From JAQGMJ01 sp036271855 (GTDB lineage Bacteria > Pseudomonadota > Gammaproteobacteria > Burkholderiales > JAEUOS01), in assembly GCA_036271855.1 (NCBI GenBank), contig DATAZV010000497.1, forward strand, positions 1-6,845: a DNA stretch of 6,845 nt, read 5' to 3'. This document shows positions 5,984 through 6,845 of this stretch, piece by piece (position 1 is the stretch's first letter; every line of letters begins with the position of its first letter). The notes beneath the pieces were generated by a model. That model did not search any database. It was given only the letters and a program-made list of their open reading frames with translations, and was not told the origin of the DNA. Position numbers and translations under genes: made by a program.

Positions 5984-6434
5984 AAGCGTTGCCCGCGGCG
6001 GCATGGACTGCCGCGCGGATCTGCTGGTAGGTGCCGCAGCGGCAGATGTTGGTGACGGCCGCGTCGATGTCGGCATCGGTGGGCTTCGGCTTGGTCTTCA
6101 GCAGCGCCGCCACCGCCATGATCATGCCGCTCTGGCAGTAGCCGCACTGCGGCACGTCGCCCTCGATCCACGCCTTTTGCACCGGGTGCATCTTGCCCTT
6201 GGGGGCCAGGCCCTCGATGGTCACCACCTTCTTGCCCACCGCGGCGACGGCGGGGTACAGGCAGGAGCGCACCGGCTCGCCATCGATGTGCACGGTGCAG
6301 GCGCCGCATTGCGCCACACCGCAGCCGTATTTGGTGCCGGTCAGGCCGATCCATTCGCGGATCGCCCAGAGCAGCGGGGTATCGTCGGCCACGTCGATGT
6401 CGTGCGAGGTGCCGTTAACGTTGAGTCGGGTCAC
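5982..6434 (-). CDS. [2Fe-2S] small subunit of molybdenum hydroxylase, isoquinoline 1-oxidoreductase alpha-like
   Basis: This 150-residue protein is the electron-transfer subunit of the IorAB-type enzyme encoded with the next gene. An N-terminal ferredoxin-like domain (about 1-75) has C38-x4-C43-x2-C46-x11-C58, in YGCGVAQCGACTVHI and RSC. A helical second domain has C97-x2-C100 (QCGYCQSGM) and C131-x-C133 (NICRCGTY). Together these bind the two [2Fe-2S] clusters that define the xanthine oxidase family. All eight cysteines are present and the length is standard. No signal peptide is seen, so it presumably crosses the membrane with its Tat-bearing partner. The GTG at 6434 is chosen because AAGGAGG lies 6 nt upstream and VTRLNVNG gives the usual short N-terminus. 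An ATG at 6470 would add 12 unmatched residues and place the ribosome binding site inside the gene. It is the first gene of the leftward cluster. Confidence 0.95.
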   Translation of the reverse strand: MTRLNVNGTSHDIDVADDTPLLWAIREWIGLTGTKYGCGVAQCGACTVHIDGEPVRSCLYPAVAAVGKKVVTIEGLAPKGKMHPVQKAWIEGDVPQCGYCQSGMIMAVAALLKTKPKPTDADIDAAVTNICRCGTYQQIRAAVHAAAGNA

Positions 6435-6440
6435 GAAAAG

Positions 6441-6447
6441 CCTCCTT
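6441..6447 (-). promoter_or_regulatory. ribosome binding site of the Fe-S subunit (decides the GTG start)
   Basis: A near-consensus AAGGAGG on the minus strand, 6 nt before the GTG at 6434. It rules out the upstream ATG at 6470 as the main start. Confidence 0.8.
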
Positions 6448-6589
6448 ATTGGAATTGAATGCTGCAGCACCCGAATGGACAGCGGCGCGTCTCGCGCCCC
6501 GCCGCACCGCTACGGGCGAATGCGCCGCACAGACTACTCCATTGCGGCGATTTCGGCGACTACGGCCGGTTGGGCGGTGCAGCACCGTC

Positions 6590-6644
6590 CCCCACGCGGG
6601 ATTGACGCCCGCCCGCCTCGCGGGTTAATCTTGGCCGCGTGGGG
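6590..6644. repeat. 10-bp inverted repeat flanking a possible promoter
   Basis: CCCCACGCGG at 6590-6599 is the exact reverse complement of CCGCGTGGGG at 6635-6644, with 35 nt between. A smaller hairpin CCCGC-CTC-GCGGG (6612-6624) lies inside. The arms bracket the candidate rightward promoter, as expected of paired operator half-sites, but they could also be a cruciform or RNA stem. Confidence 0.55.
6602..6629 (+). promoter_or_regulatory. candidate rightward sigma-70-type promoter
   Basis: TTGACG (6602-6607, five of six -35 consensus bases) is followed by a 16-nt spacer and GTTAAT (6624-6629, four of six -10 bases, lacking the conserved first TA). It would give a leader of about 90 nt before the ATG at 6725. 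The -35 is good; the -10 is mediocre. Confidence 0.35.
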
Positions 6645-6724
6645 TCATGCAGATGCCCCGCCTTCTTTCAAGACGTCCGCGTCCAAATTCTGCTTCTACT
6701 CTCTCATCAACGGAGTCAGGAGCC

Positions 6725-6845
6725 ATGGACGCAACACCCAACGCCGTACCCACGCCTTTCGCCACCCCGGCGGACGGTCCATATCGACTGGCCCTTCTCT
6801 ACCCCGGCGACCGCGCAGCGCGGCTCGACCCGGCGCCCCAGACCG
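6725..6845 (+). CDS. N-terminal fragment of an unidentified protein (runs off right edge)
   Basis: The frame is open from the ATG at 6725 to the right edge, giving 40 residues. GGAG (6712-6715) sits 9 nt upstream and a second AGGAG (6718-6722) only 2 nt upstream, so the start is plausible. The first 18 residues are Pro/Ala/Thr-rich and look like a disordered lead. They are followed by PYRLALLYPGDRAARLDP, which resembles a first beta strand and loop. This faintly recalls the LALLYPGDR.AR start that I associate with Cj0069-family (ATP-grasp-like) proteins, but 40 residues are too few to be sure. It is transcribed away from the Mo hydroxylase operon and shares its control region. Confidence 0.6.
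   Translation, partial: MDATPNAVPTPFATPADGPYRLALLYPGDRAARLDPAPQT

Larger units (their letters stand above)
6435..6724. promoter_or_regulatory. divergent intergenic control region
   Basis: These 290 bases separate the leftward Fe-S/Mo operon from the rightward gene at 6725, so promoters in both directions are expected here. It is rich in inverted repeats: GGCGCG-TCT-CGCGCC (6484-6498), CGGTGC-A-GCACCG (6575-6587) and a pair of 10-bp arms at 6590-6599 and 6635-6644. No regulator gene adjoins it in the window. I could not pick a convincing leftward promoter. Confidence 0.55.

Noticed and set aside
3727..5985. Open frame of 752 codons on the plus strand opposite the molybdopterin subunit
   Set aside because: It is the exact antisense of a clearly recognised gene, is rich in His/Gly/Val/Ala as expected from complementary GC-rich codons, and has no family motif. 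It is a shadow frame despite its length.
6003..6458. 151-codon plus-strand frame opposite the Fe-S subunit
   Set aside because: It is antisense to a gene with all eight cluster cysteines, and its composition is typical of a shadow frame.

Overview
The window is GC-rich throughout, with dense bacterial coding and many shadow reading frames caused by high GC at third codon positions. A Bug/TctC-type solute receptor, a two-subunit xanthine-oxidase-family molybdenum hydroxylase of the isoquinoline 1-oxidoreductase type and a CHASE3 sensor together suggest a metabolically versatile betaproteobacterium, probably Burkholderiales (Bordetella/Achromobacter/Cupriavidus-like). This is inferred from gene content and not from any marker gene.

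Layout, right to left in the direction of transcription of most genes. A divergent intergenic region (6435-6724) separates a rightward gene, truncated at the right edge (from 6725), from a leftward cluster. The leftward cluster begins with a [2Fe-2S] subunit (5982-6434) and a Tat-exported molybdopterin subunit (3751-5970). These two are tightly coupled, with the ribosome binding site of the second inside the end of the first. A perfect 9-bp hairpin follows (3709-3730). Then come the two subunits of an aconitase-superfamily hydro-lyase (LeuC-like 2266-3588, LeuD-like 1737-2273, overlapping by 8 bp), a 185-bp spacer and a Bug-type periplasmic receptor (565-1551). After a 323-bp spacer, the start of a membrane-anchored CHASE3 sensor protein (1-241) runs off the left edge.

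How the genes might work together (inference). The Bug receptor could capture a carboxylate in the periplasm. The Mo/Fe-S enzyme, carried across the membrane by its large-subunit Tat signal, could hydroxylate a (hetero)aromatic or aldehyde-like substrate there. The LeuC/LeuD-like enzyme would hydrate or dehydrate a di- or tricarboxylate in the cytoplasm. Nothing in the window fixes the substrate. The hairpin between the oxidoreductase and hydro-lyase genes allows them to be separate transcription units.

The most unusual feature is the hydro-lyase. The large subunit keeps all three cysteine ligands of the [4Fe-4S] cluster, but the small subunit lacks the GSSRE-type active-site loop that is nearly invariant in LeuD/aconitase swivel domains. 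This marks it as a divergent enzyme and not a housekeeping isopropylmalate isomerase. I found no rRNA, tRNA, CRISPR array, insertion sequence or attachment site.
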